NCBI GenBank assembly: GCA_949361645.1
Contig: OX442420.1
Location: 3,455,882-3,519,881, forward strand
Origin: Spongilla lacustris
Lineage: Eukaryota; Porifera; Demospongiae; Spongillida; Spongillidae
DNA length: 64,000 nucleotides
Reading direction: 5' to 3'
Shown here: piece by piece, positions 11,159 to 21,290 of the stretch
How positions within the stretch are numbered: the first letter of the stretch is position 1
Layout of the letters: each line of letters opens with the position of its first letter
The notes under the pieces: model-generated
Seen by the model: the letters and a program-made list of their open reading frames with translations, nothing else
What the model was told of the DNA's origin: nothing
Database searches by the model: none
Position numbers and translations under genes: made by a program

Positions 11159-11414
11159 TGATAAAACGTTAGGATTTAGCGGTGATGTCACCGAGATATC
11201 AAAGGCAGCTGGTTTACCAAGGGCCCAATTGGGTAGCAAAATGTCTGCGGGGCGTGAGTGGTCATGGTCTGAAGTAAGGTTGCTACCCATCTCCACCTTC
11301 ACACTCAAGTGGGCTCTACGGCAAGTCTCCACCAACACATTGCGCAGATGGTTGTGACGGATGACCACGTCTCCTCCTTTTTTGCATGTTGTGGCATGGT
11401 GACCAAGGGGATCT
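11158..11414 (-). pseudogene. REL-type LINE C-terminal fragment (copy of 27884-28140)
   Basis: The minus strand decodes to the endonuclease region MVIRHNHLRNVLVETCRRAH, then SRPADILLPNWALGKPAAFD. It is identical by eye to the corresponding part of 27593-28140 but lacks the C-terminus and 3' UTR, being cut at 11158 where it meets gag. The junction shares CTGATAAAACG-type microhomology. Either a duplication breakpoint or an assembly join. Confidence 0.65.
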
Positions 11415-11415
11415 A

Positions 11416-11460
<45 letters not shown>
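11412..11460. repeat. (TTA)n array at LINE 5' junction
   Basis: About sixteen TTA units separate the 5' edge of the antisense LINE fragment from the gypsy LTR. The same array, one unit longer, separates the same two pieces at 28139-28188. Confidence 0.9.
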
Positions 11461-12290
11461 GTGTATTATGCAATAAACACAACGTAACTAATAATGGTAA
11501 CACACTATCTAACAGGTGTCTTAAGCTTGAAAGGACATTTTACATGTATCTGTTTTATAATTATAATTATATATATAGAAATACATGTAAATAAAACTAT
11601 GCTTTATGTGAAATTTGGTGTTATGATTTGTGTAGTATTTATTACCTTTGGACTATTCCATCAGCGCATGTAAAAGAGACTGGCTAAACCTGGCTAAACC
11701 GGGATATTGCATTATATTACTTAAGGTAGTGAGTGTATTGTACCCATTGTTGTCCTATTGTGCTATCAGTGAATTGGCATAGTCCTAACTTACCGTCAGC
11801 TCAACGCTGTACAATAGGGTCTCAGGTTAGGCTACACTACATTTTGGCGATGAGGGACTTAAAGCTGATGGCATGGGCTCGGTGGGGCCGTTTGACTGTG
11901 ATATGGATGACTGGAATTCATACTGGGGAGTATTGCAGCAGTTCTTTTTGGTGAACAAAATCAGTAAGAAAGGAAAGCAATGTGCCATTTTCTGAGTGTG
12001 TGTGGCAGTACCACTTACCAACTAATACACAGCTTGGTTGCTCCTGGAAACCCTGCGGATAAGGAGCTAGCTGTCCTCATAAAGCTAGTAGAAGGTTATG
12101 TATCACTGCCACTATCAAATATTGTTCAACCTGACCTTAGTCTGCTGCCCCTAGCTGAGATGCCAAAGGATGTTCCAGTGCCAGGTGATTTGATTTGATG
12201 ATGGGAGCTCTGTCAGATCAGGAGTCTCCTGTGACATTTACTGACATCAAAGCATGGACAGGGAAGGACCCTCTGCTTTCTCAGGTCAGG
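11461..12290 (+). pseudogene. Ty3/gypsy-type LTR and broken gag, duplicated at 28189-29018
   Basis: The LTR runs from about 11461 to the CTACACTACA/TTTTGGCGAT boundary near 11843. It is followed by a gag frame starting at about 11873 (MGSVGPFDCDMDDW...), which hits a stop after ~40 codons because of a frameshift at CCATTTTCTG; the rest (SVCGSTTYQLIHSLVAPGNP) continues in another frame to a stop at 12198. The 28189 copy has the same break, so it predates the duplication. The segment ends at the assembly gap. Confidence 0.7.
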
Positions 12291-12490
12291 NNNNNNNNNN
12301 NNNNNNNNNNNNNNNNNNNNNNNNNNNNNNNNNNNNNNNNNNNNNNNNNNNNNNNNNNNNNNNNNNNNNNNNNNNNNNNNNNNNNNNNNNNNNNNNNNNN
12401 NNNNNNNNNNNNNNNNNNNNNNNNNNNNNNNNNNNNNNNNNNNNNNNNNNNNNNNNNNNNNNNNNNNNNNNNNNNNNNNNNNNNNNNNNN
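12291..12490. other. Assembly gap (200 N)
   Basis: A run of exactly 200 N, so a scaffold gap of unknown true size. ORFs spanning it are meaningless. The left flank is a near-identical duplicate of 27884-29018, so the join across the gap is uncertain. Confidence 1.
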
Positions 12491-13080
12491 ATGCATCCCG
12501 TTCAATGACAAGTGCAGAAACCAGATATGCACAAATCAAGAAGGAACTACTTGCTGTGTTATTCTCCCTTGAAAAGTTTCACCAGTACCTATACGGCACG
12601 CATGTAGATGTTGAATCTGACCACAAACCACTCGAGATAATAACACAAAAGCAATTATGCCAAGCACTACCAAGACTTCAGCACATGCTGTTACGACTCC
12701 AGCGATACGACTATACACTTAGGTACACACCTGGAAAGGACATGGTTATAGCAGACACCCTGTCAAGAGCATACATACCATACACACCTAGTGATGACCT
12801 GGAGGAAGATTTGGACTGTGCAGTACACATGGTGCTGGAGAAAAGCTCTGCTACTGACAAAGGACTACAGAAGGTCAAAAAGAACACAGAAACAGATCAC
12901 TCCCTTCAGAGGTTACAAGGCTTCATCAGAACAGGATGGCCCGACAGTAGAGCTGATCTACCTGAAGACATCCGTGCTTACTGGAATTTTCGAGTGGAAC
13001 TGTCTGAAGCTGGTGGAATCATCCTAAAAGGAGAACAGATTGTGATACCTGCCAACATGCACAAGGACATCCTCAGTTGA
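12491..13080 (+). pseudogene. Ty3/gypsy-type pol: RNase H region
   Basis: The open frame from the gap edge to a TGA at 13078-13080 encodes the RNase H part of a gypsy-type polyprotein: TSAETRYAQIKKELLAVLFS, then LYGTHVDVESDHKPLE and LRYTPGKDMVIADTLSRAYI. These are the characteristic E and D blocks of retroelement RNase H. The reverse transcriptase must lie in the gap or be absent. The TGA interrupts the frame just before the integrase zinc-binding region; the downstream ORF is in the same frame, so this one codon splits the polyprotein. Confidence 0.75.
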
Positions 13081-14082
13081 ATACACTGTGGTCACATGGG
13101 AGTTGTCAAATGCTTACAGCGAGCAAAAGTTGGTGTATATTGGCCAGGCATGTCTAAAGATATTACGGACATGATCTTAAAGTATGAAACCTGTATCAAC
13201 ATGCGTAACTCAAATGCAAAGGAACCAATGACATCGGGACCAACCCCAAACAGACCATGGGATATTCTAGCCACTGACTTATTCCACTGGAATAAACAGG
13301 ACTACGTGCTGATAGTGGACTACTACTCTCACTATGTTGAATTCAGCAGATTGGATGACTCGAGCAATAAGTCAGTGATAAACCATACAAAGTCAATATT
13401 GGCAAGGCACGGCATTCCCACACAGATAATAAGTGACAATGATCCACAATACGCATCAGAGGAATATCAAAGATTTGTGAAAGAATGGGGTATCTCTCAC
13501 ACGATCACCAGTCCACACTATCCACAAGCAAATGGAATGGCAGAAAAATTTGTCCAGATAGTGAAACGACTCTTGAACAAAGCGACACAGGACAATCAGG
13601 ATCCATACATGAGTCTTCTCATCCACCGGAACACCAAGATTGACAATCTAGCTTCACCTGCTCAAATGCTTATGGGTAGACGATTGCGAACAAACCTACC
13701 AGTCATACCCAAACAGTTAAATCCCCAAACTGTTGACCCTGAGAAAGTGAGCTTCGAACGAAGACAAAGACAAGTCACACAAAAGCAGTATCATGACAGA
13801 GGATCAAGGTCATTACCTGTTTTGGAACCGCGAGAGAAAGTGAGGATGCAAGTGCAAGGGAGGTGGATACCCGCAACGGTAGTCAGTAGGGCCGATACGC
13901 CTCACTCTTACATTGTAGAAACTCAAAGTGGAAAGCACTACAGAAGAAACAGACGTCACCTGATGAAATGCCACAAGGATAATGAATCTTCTTTTGATGA
14001 CTATGTCCCTCCAGTTGAAAATCCTGCACAGGAAGAAGAGAGAAATGATGGTGAGCTCAATACAGAGGTTGAACCACCATAA
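13081..14082 (+). pseudogene. Ty3/gypsy-type pol: integrase region
   Basis: Continues the previous frame after the TGA. It holds the HHCC-like zinc-binding part (GHMGVVKCLQRAKVGVYWPG), an integrase core with catalytic blocks ILATDLFH (D), IISDNDPQYA (D) and YPQANGMAEKF (E), and a C-terminal KVRMQVQGRWIPATV / HLMKC region. All three acidic residues are kept, but the TGA upstream, a TAA at 14080-14082 and the insert at about 14160 make it inactive. The tail of the same polyprotein resumes at about 14660. Confidence 0.75.
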
Positions 14083-14159
14083 CACGAAACAGAAGAAAAT
14101 GAGCTGGCTGAATTTGAACTGGAAGATGACCCTGAAGAGACTCAGCACCGTAGGTGCCA

Positions 14160-14657
14160 TACCCGCGTAGGTGCTAAGATACCACATGGGTCATGGCACC
14201 CATGTGCTTATTAATATGGAGATAGGGCGTTAAACCCTATAAGAATCCCAGACACTAAAACTACAAAAGCTAAACTTAGAGGTAAATAAGATTTTCATAA
14301 TAACGCTGATCCCAGCTCAGGGATATCCCAACTGGTGTGGGTTTATGAACTCCATCAATACATTAACATAAAAAGAAATAATCAAACTACATCCACAAAA
14401 TGTCAATATCATGCCGCCCCCTCAAAACCAAAATGATGGTGTCTAGTAAATTGATGATTTATTAATCTATAAAGACAAACTAATACCAATTAACACATGC
14501 CCCCCATGAGCACCTGTCGCAACAAAAAATGTTGAACCATACACTGAATCGGAAATTGTAAAAGGAGCTTCATAATACTCCATTGCCTGTAATCCTGTAA
14601 AGATTAACCCCAATGTCACAGTTAAGGCTAAACTGATTATAACTTCTTTTCTTTTGC
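14160..14657 (-). pseudogene. cox3: Nuclear mitochondrial insert: cox3 fragment (NUMT)
   Basis: The minus strand decodes to the C-terminal half of cytochrome c oxidase subunit III. 14657-14465 gives [16 protein letters not shown] then [15 protein letters not shown] and HVLIGI. After a one-base frame slip, 14440-14343 gives RLINHQFTRHHHFGFEGAAW and VDVVWLFLFMLMYWWSS, then TAA at 14345-14343. Four TGA codons fall at conserved tryptophans, so this was mitochondrial DNA. The rest to about 14160 is probably mitochondrial flank with palindromes (CACATGGGT / ACCCATGTG). It splits the gypsy pol gene: pol sequence lies on both sides. The ends are approximate. Confidence 0.85.
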
Positions 14658-14659
14658 CA

Positions 14660-14800
14660 CTAATTATGAGTCAGCAGTGACAGACACGGAAGACACTCAT
14701 GAAGAACAAGTGACTCAGGATGCGCTGGAAGTACAACCACAAGCAGCACTCAACGCACGAGCTAGGCAGAGTGATCAAACCACCCGCAAGGTATAAAGAC
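14660..14800 (+). pseudogene. Ty3/gypsy-type pol C-terminal tail after the NUMT
   Basis: One frame gives an acidic stretch, and another the typical gypsy C-terminal phrase GRVIKPPARYKDFV at about 14764-14805. It is the displaced end of the pol frame that stops before the cox3 insert. A sequence ending near 14930 (CCAGTCTATATCTGGTGTAC...CCCTAACA) may be part of its LTR. Confidence 0.55.
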
Positions 14801-14932
14801 TTTGTGAAGATCTGAAAAAGGGATCACGTGTTTGATGGTGTGATGTAATAGCAACTTGTGGAATTGTCTCATATTAATCTCTTGTAATCGGTAGTCCAGT
14901 CTATATCTGGTGTACGAACCCTAACATTACAT

Positions 14933-15465
14933 ATGGCTGAACTGTTGGATTCGTTTAAGCGGCTTGATACAGTGGGAAAATTACGCTATAAAGAGAAGCT
15001 TGGTATGCTAGGAGTAACCACAGACCCATACAGTACTTCAAGATATGTTTGGCCGGCCCACAAAGTGTTTTCTTCGAGGCATATCACAAGGGCTGTGTAA
15101 ATCATGACAGCTCAAACTCCGCAATTGAGGCACAGAATCTCAACAACCCTACACCGTTTACATGCTTTATATCTCAATACACACGTGGATTCTGCTTGGT
15201 GCCACCATTTAGTGTTCTGTTTTACACAAAATGGCTCACAGTAGAAGTCACTAAATTGCCTTGTCTTGATTATGTTATAAATGACCAAAAACGAGGTGAA
15301 TTCAAATCAGTCCTATTACACCCACTGTATGATAGAGAGCTTATTTATATCGCTGGTGTTCCTTTTTACCCTTTTCACGGAGGGCCAGATGGATTACAAA
15401 ATTGTTTTCAATACAGGGACGGCAAACGAAAACCTCGTAACACGAGGATCACCAAATCGATATAG
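14933..15465 (+). pseudogene. Unrecognised ORF pair, probably transposon-derived
   Basis: An ATG at 14933 opens 55 codons (MAELLDSFKRLDTVGKLRYK...) that stop at 15098-15100. An overlapping open frame in another phase continues to 15465 (...FTCFISQYTRGFCLVPPFSV...FYPFHGGPDGLQ) without its own good ATG. The two look like one coding region broken by a frameshift. I recognise no family; the position beside a gypsy relic suggests transposon origin. Confidence 0.3.
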
Positions 15466-15554
15466 AAAAAAAATGGAACCAATCTTGTATTATAATAATG
15501 CTCCAATCCTGTCCACATGACACAAACCATTAAGGCATATGCATGGGAACAACA

Positions 15555-15794
15555 AGAAAGTTGGTGGTGTATAGGATTTGAAGGCAATAGTGGTGTAAAA
15601 AGCAGGGAAACAAGGGTTGAATGATAAGGAAAAACGAAATAGTCCTATATTTAGCTGGCACATATTGTGGAACATTATATTATGCATGCTTGTGCTAAAT
15701 ATAGGACTATTTCGTTTTTCCTTATCATTCAACCCTTGTTTCCCTGCTTTTTACACCACTATTGCCTTCAAATCCTATATACCACCAACTTTCT
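15555..15794. mobile_element. Hairpin (foldback) element with 101-bp arms
   Basis: The left arm 15555-15655 and right arm 15694-15794 are inverted copies of each other with one mismatch by eye, around a 38-nt loop (15656-15693). The outer ends read AGAAAGTTGGTGG. A diverged single arm occurs at 48589-48688. It is non-coding; the ORFs called across it are palindrome artefacts. Confidence 0.85.
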
Positions 15795-15799
15795 CATAG

Positions 15800-16440
15800 A
15801 GAATGTTTTTATATACTTGTTTCATTGCTTTTTATTCATAACTGGATACATATGCTTTCAAAAAGTCATGATACATTTTTTAAATATATTAACTGAATTT
15901 CATAACTCACGTTGCAACTGACATATTTACACTGATCACATATGCTACTATCTAATACAGAATATCATTTATATAGTACTAACTCAGCCATGGATGATAA
16001 ATATTTTTCCGTCCATAAGCAATGTTACTCAGTTTGTATATAAAAGTACTGATACCAGTGAAACTTTATTTTCTCATATAAGTCTGTTTTCTTCTTCATA
16101 TGACAGCAGCAGGTGTGTCCATCATCTCTTCCTTCATTACAGTACTCTGCAAATTAAAGTGATCTGTGTCAACTCAACTTCACCTCACTTCACGCACCAG
16201 ATGATACACTAAGTATGCTTAAATGTACTTAACAAGCAGGGTCCTTCACAAGCAACTACAATGCATGTGCCCACCAAAACAGTTCAGTTTAATTGAAGTC
16301 ATACCTATTGTACATGTATGATATCAGCAATCACACATCTGACCTCTGCTCAATCATTTTAATACAACTGATTTATTTCCTGTATGGCTAACATCAACAA
16401 ATGTTTGCCCCACAACCCGAATTTTAGCTGGAACGTCATT
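15800..16440. other. Intergenic, nothing recognised
   Basis: AT-rich sequence with only short chance ORFs. I see no gene, RNA or element. Confidence 0.4.
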
Positions 16441-16559
16441 CAAAATTATGAACAGCTCAGGGTCAGACAATGATAAAATTTCTGTTTCACTGACTTGGAC
16501 TTCAGATAATGTTTCCCATGTTTTGTTTAATGGTCAGTATGTACATGTAGTGGCAGAGC

Positions 16560-17580
16560 ATGACAACATGCATCTACTAAAATGGAAATGTGCAAACGAG
16601 TGTCAGCTGCTCACTATTGGTAAAATAGAAGTTGTATGTATAAAGGGAGGAGTAGGGGTAAGAGGGGAGGGAGTATTGGTAGGATGGAATGAATAGGGGG
16701 AGGAGTAGGGGTAGGAGGGGAGGAGTAGGGTAGGAGGGGAGGAGTAGGGGTAGGAGGGGAGGAGTAGGGGTTTGAGGGGAGGAGTAGGGTAGGAGGGGAG
16801 GAGTAGGGGTAGGAGGGGAGGAGGAGGGGAGGAGTAGGGGTAGGAGGGGAGGAGTAGTGGTAGGAGGGGAGGAGGGGAGGAGGAGGGGAGGAGGAGGGGA
16901 GGAGGAGGGGAGGAGTAGGGGTAGGAGGGGAGGAGTAGGGGTAGGAGGGGAGGAGTAGGATAGGAGGGGAGGAGTAGGGGTAGGAGGGGAGGAGTAGGGG
17001 TAGGAGGGGAGGAGTAGGGGTAGGAGGGGAGGAGTAGGGGTAGGAGGGGAGGAGTAGGGCTAGGAGGGGAGGAGTAGGGTAGGAGGGGAGGAGTAGGGCT
17101 AGGAGGGGAGGAGTAGGGGTAGGAGGGGAGGAGTATGGGTAGGAGGGGAGGAGTAGGGGTAGGAGGGGAGGAGTAGGAGTAGGAGGGAGGAGTAGGGGTA
17201 GGGGTAATAGTAGGCTTAGTGACAGGAAAGGGAAGGAGTGTGGGTAGTGGTAGGTAAGGGGAAGAGTAGGGTAGTGGTAGGTAAGGGGAGGGGGAGGAGT
17301 AGGATAGGGGAAGAGTGCGGGTGGCAGTAGTAGGTGCAGCTGGAGCATGTTGAGTACTCAAAGTTAATAGGGTGCCTCCACACCACTCCCTAAAGCACGC
17401 GTCTGATTGCAAAATGCTATCATAATTCACCTGAATAAAGACTGTCCAGCCCAGCTTGAACATCGATCTTCTATGCATTTTTGAAATAGTACCTTTGTCC
17501 TCAATACAACTTCTATTAGTGAGCAGCCGACACTCATTTGTGCATTTCCATTTTAGTGGACGCATGCTGTTATGATGCCT
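16560..17580. repeat. Inverted duplicate flanking a minisatellite
   Basis: About 80 bp at 16565-16645 (+) and about 75 bp at 17508-17580 (-) are related inverted copies. Both decode to LKWKC-x-NEC-x-LLT after an HN-M-type lead-in (EHDNMHLLKWKCANECQLLT and NSMRPLKWKCTNECRLLT). They may be two copies of one exon, head to head, with the purine-rich minisatellite between. No family is recognised. Confidence 0.5.
16640..17320. repeat. G-rich minisatellite, about 20-bp unit
   Basis: Roughly 680 bp of tandem TAGGAGGGGAGGAGTAGGGG and shorter variants, strongly purine/pyrimidine strand-biased with many GGGG runs that could form G-quadruplexes. The long minus-strand ORFs across it (Pro/Ser/Leu repeats) are by-products of the repeat, not genes. 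Confidence 0.95.
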
Positions 17581-19430
17581 GTCTTCTATCTTGTCCGCCA
17601 TGATAAACCTATCATTCAGGTCGACTGGTATAGCACCAAGCTGCATTGTGTGGTTGTAAGACGGGCATCATGCTCCGAACTAGCAGTATGGTACCTTACC
17701 TCAGCTAGAATGTCACAATCTGCATTTTAATTGCATCAATACACCTGCTTTTTTGTGCAACGCACCTGCACTAGCTTCACTAACAGCTGCATGTGCAGAT
17801 TTAGTACAGATCTCTTGTGCTAACCATGGGTGGGTATTATTTAGCTGATCTGTGTCAAGGCTACTTTTATATTATTCCACCAGTATGCTATATAAATTAC
17901 CAACAGTTTTCTAAAAAGTTACAAACAGAAGCCATGTGAAAACTGTTACACCTTCACTATGAATATGTATTGTGAAAGGCTTTGACAACGAGAATGAACT
18001 GACCTCCTTTTGTGCTATTGTTTACATAGGATAGCAGTAGCCCTACAATGCTGCACAGATTTTTTATTTTATAATCTTGTAAGATTATCATCAATGTGAA
18101 AGCTTGTTCGTTTTACCATACCCAGTGACAGTCAGGCACAAGAACAATTTCGTGTATGTAGATGTACAGCTACACAGAACATACACACGGTATGTGATCT
18201 CTCAGTCACGTGGATACACAAGCCTGACAAGGGTGAATTGAGCACGCATCACCAAACCATACAACGCAAACACATGTAAAGTATATAAACTTAAAATAAA
18301 CCTATATGTATACACACATACAAATACAAGACTTATTGTACATGTATATCACTCCGTACAATTCGAACGTACCTTTGGGGTTTAGAGATATCTTTCTATT
18401 TCCCGTGCGGTAGCATTTTTTCCCTGCAGCATGTTCGGCTGTCGATCGTTCTTGGAATCGCATTCTTTTCGCAGAAGCTGAAGCTATGGAATCGTCCCTA
18501 CGTTCTGTAGCTCTACATGGCCGCTGAATTTTCGCTGCACAGTTGCCTCTTGAAAGATAGTTTTGGCTCGGGTTTCTGGTGATATAGTTCTTCCTCAGCG
18601 GTTAGTTTAGGCTCGGGGTTCCGATTTATCGTTCTCGGACTTTAGCTTTGCTCTCTTCTGTAAATGTTTCCCTAAAACATGTCCAACTCAACTAAATATT
18701 ATGGCGGTATGGCTTGAAACACACTATTTGTAGCAAGAGCTACTGTAACAAGCGATCCCCATGAACATACTCACTTGTACGATATAACTTGAAATTCTGA
18801 ACCTATCGATACCGTTGACGTTCTTTGAAACGGCTCCCGTGTCGAGTTTTTCCCCCAGTAAAGTTATCAACATATGTATTTATGTTTTCAGTTAAAGGTC
18901 CAATACGATCCACGTGTATCTGACTCAAAAGGGCACTACCGCTTGATATTTTATCGTCCTTTGAAACGGTTCTTATCTCGAGTTCTATACAAATAAAGGA
19001 AGTAGGAAAAAAATGGCGCTATTCCGTCTGGGAACGAGGAAAAACAGGATCCCTTTTGTTCTCTTGAACCACACGGCTTTGTAGCATCAAACAAACATGA
19101 AACGGTTCTATTTCGACTTCTTGTTCGATACCGACAACTAGCTAAGCGATCCGATCCATAGAAGTCCCGTTAGAAGTGAGTCCCGTTTTTGTAATGATTT
19201 CATAATCGGGGTCAAATCCTATATGAGAGTTACTAACGTAACTCTCGATTGACATTGATGAACCGACCTTTTTTGAATTCTAACCATTCCACACCAGTAG
19301 ATGCTTTCAGGACCATTTTTTCAGCAACAACAGTCAAGTGAATGACGATTGTTTGTATCATATTTTTAACCTTTGTGGAGGTAGTTTAATTTATATAGTA
19401 TTTAAAGTAACTAATGGCGCGCGCTGGTGT
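17330..19430. other. Intergenic; diverged internal repeats at 18.5-19.1 kb
   Basis: No gene is seen. Around 18540-18620 the phrase TTTGGCTCGG / TTAGGCTCGG is duplicated. TTTGAAACGGCTC / TTTGAAACGGTTC / ATGAAACGGTTC motifs followed by TCGAGTT-like text recur at about 18826, 18959 and 19100, suggesting an old diverged tandem repeat. Confidence 0.4.
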
Positions 19431-20522
19431 TGTGCATTATTAAATAGTGTTTTGCAGAGTGTACTGCAGTAGACACTCCTGACTCTGTATGGCAGCAGGC
19501 ACAACTTAGTTTACGTCAGTGTGGTCTAGGTATCTGCATCATGTCTCCTATCATTCTTCTGCTGCATACTTAGCTTCACCTATCAAGTCAGACGTATCTT
19601 CTGAGGTTTGCAAGTACTTACATCACTCTATGTACCTTTACAACCACCTTGTTGATCCACCTGATTCACTTAATCTTGATTCTATCGATACCAGCTATTT
19701 CACAAACACGCAGAAGTTCTTGTGAAACAAAATTGAGGATCATCAATTTAGAAAAGTATTTAGATAACTCTACTCTGATTGACAGGGCACGTTTACTATC
19801 CATCTCATCACCTTCAGTTACTCCATCCCCTAGTGTAGGCCTTCACTAAGAGCCCTCTGAATTTCAGGTAGCAATAGAATGGTGGCTCGTTGTTCCAGTT
19901 GCTCAAGGCCGAAGTTGTTCCCACTGTAATGCTGCCTTGGATGCTTTTGGTCATCATGCACTGTATTGCAAGTTGGGGGGTGATGTCATCTCACAACACA
20001 ACAGGTTTGAGAGACACAATGATTTTTGCCACCATACATGTCTTGCTCCACAACTAGAGATGGGTGGGTAGTCTAAGCAACGTACCTATCCAGCAGATGT
20101 ACTTGCTCCAAACTTGGCCCTAGGTAAGCCAGCGGCATTTGATCTGTCTGTCTCATCAGCGCTAAACACACAAGTTTTTCAAGTAGTGAGTGTGACAGCA
20201 AGTTCAGCTGCCTTGGCTGTCTAGACCCACAAACATAGACAAAATGATGAAAGGTGCAGAGATCTAGGCTGGGTTTGTATCCCTCTTGTGGTGGAGACAT
20301 ACGGATGATGGGGTACTGAGGCTCTTCAAGTACTTTCCAGACTTGCCACCTGTTTGTCCATGAGGTAGGGTCGTCCCAAGTCACTTGTATGTAACGAACT
20401 ATACGGAAGGTTTTACTGATTTAACCTTTGTCAGAGCAAATGCTCAAGCCATCCTGACTCGCTCTCTGCAAACAGTGCATGTTATTGTTGTAGATAGAGT
20501 GTATTATGTGTACTGTAGATGT
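19431..20522 (+). pseudogene. REL-type LINE relic, duplicate of 4159-5250
   Basis: The same decayed C-terminal coding region as at 4159-5250 at a constant offset of 15272, with scattered substitutions only. At its right end the two loci diverge: here sense-strand REL-LINE sequence follows, there an antisense fragment. It is inactive. Confidence 0.7.
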
Positions 20523-20945
20523 GCTGCAGCACTTGTAGCAGAGAATCGGAAGTTGCAGGCCAATAGCCCCAAATGTCAAGAGCTAGGGTGGGCCTGCACA
20601 CCCTTGGCAGTAGAAACGTATGGCAACTGGGGTGAGATTGCTCAAGGAAAATTCTCCAGGCTTGCATCCCACCTTGCCATCAGCCAGTCCAGGCCAAAGG
20701 CATTAGTGGTGGCAGAGATATATGGCAGGCTTAACCTCCATTTGGTGAAGTCCATTGCTAGGGCACTCTTGGCGAGAGAACTTCATCCATCCTGACTGTG
20801 TATGTAGGAAATAGTAGTTGCATGTTTTTCAAGTGGTGTATACATGTTGTAATATATTAACAATGTAAAATAAAAATAATATAAGTGGTGTATATGTGTA
20901 CTTAATTTTTCAAAATGATAATAATTTTCAAGTGTAATAACAATA
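20523..20945 (+). pseudogene. REL-type LINE 3' end with 3' UTR and TAA tail
   Basis: A clean C-terminal reading ends in SIARALLARELHPS and a stop at about 20792-20795. It contains LGWACTPLAVETYGNWGE and SRLASHLAISQSRPKALVV, the conserved tail of the intact copy. A 3' UTR (TTTTTCAAGTGGTGTATAC) and an AATAACAATAATAATAAA tail follow. It is a 5'-truncated insertion; related UTRs occur antisense at 22.4-22.9 kb. Confidence 0.7.
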
Positions 20946-20949
20946 ATAA

Positions 20950-21290
20950 TAAACACGAAGAAATTTATGCCAAATGCAAGGGGTTAGGTGGGTTTGCATC
21001 CCCATGGAGGTTGAGGCACATGGTACTTGGGGGACAGAAGCAATGGAGTTTTTTCCACTCCTGGCCTCTCGCCTTGCAACAGGGCTAAGGCTGAGGTCTT
21101 AGCTGCCTTATATGGCAGGCTGAACCTCAACTTAGTTAGAGCCAATGCCACAGCCATCCTCTCCAGATGTATTGACACTGACTATTTATTTTATCTTACT
21201 GCTGTGTATCTGTAAATATCATTAATAATAAGATCGTACCCATGTAAATAGTAATAATAATACATGACAAGGATACACAAATCAACATAA
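20950..21290 (+). pseudogene. REL-type LINE 3' end, second UTR subfamily
   Basis: Decodes to LGGFASPWRL-like text in a broken frame and then to LNLNLVRANATAILSRCI-type tail, followed by a UTR rich in AATAATAAT. The same subfamily is antisense at 5251-5625. Its 3' side meets the 3' side of the antisense fragment that starts at 21291. Confidence 0.55.

Noticed and set aside
12195..12572. ORFs spanning the N run
   Set aside because: They exist only because N codons are read through as X; no sequence supports them.
14933..15100. Start of a gene of the YqaJ/SWIM transposon type
   Set aside because: YKEKLGMLGV..DPY loosely resembles such N-termini but the match is too short and is followed by a frame break; kept only as an unrecognised ORF.
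16640..17320. Telomere-like repeat (GGGGTA)
   Set aside because: The unit is 20 bp with GGAGGAG spacers, flanked by unique DNA on both sides, so it is an interstitial minisatellite.
16603..17646. 347- and 244-codon Pro/Ser/Leu-rich minus-strand ORFs
   Set aside because: They are translations of the 20-bp G-rich minisatellite in two frames; open frame length follows from the repeat having no stop, not from selection.
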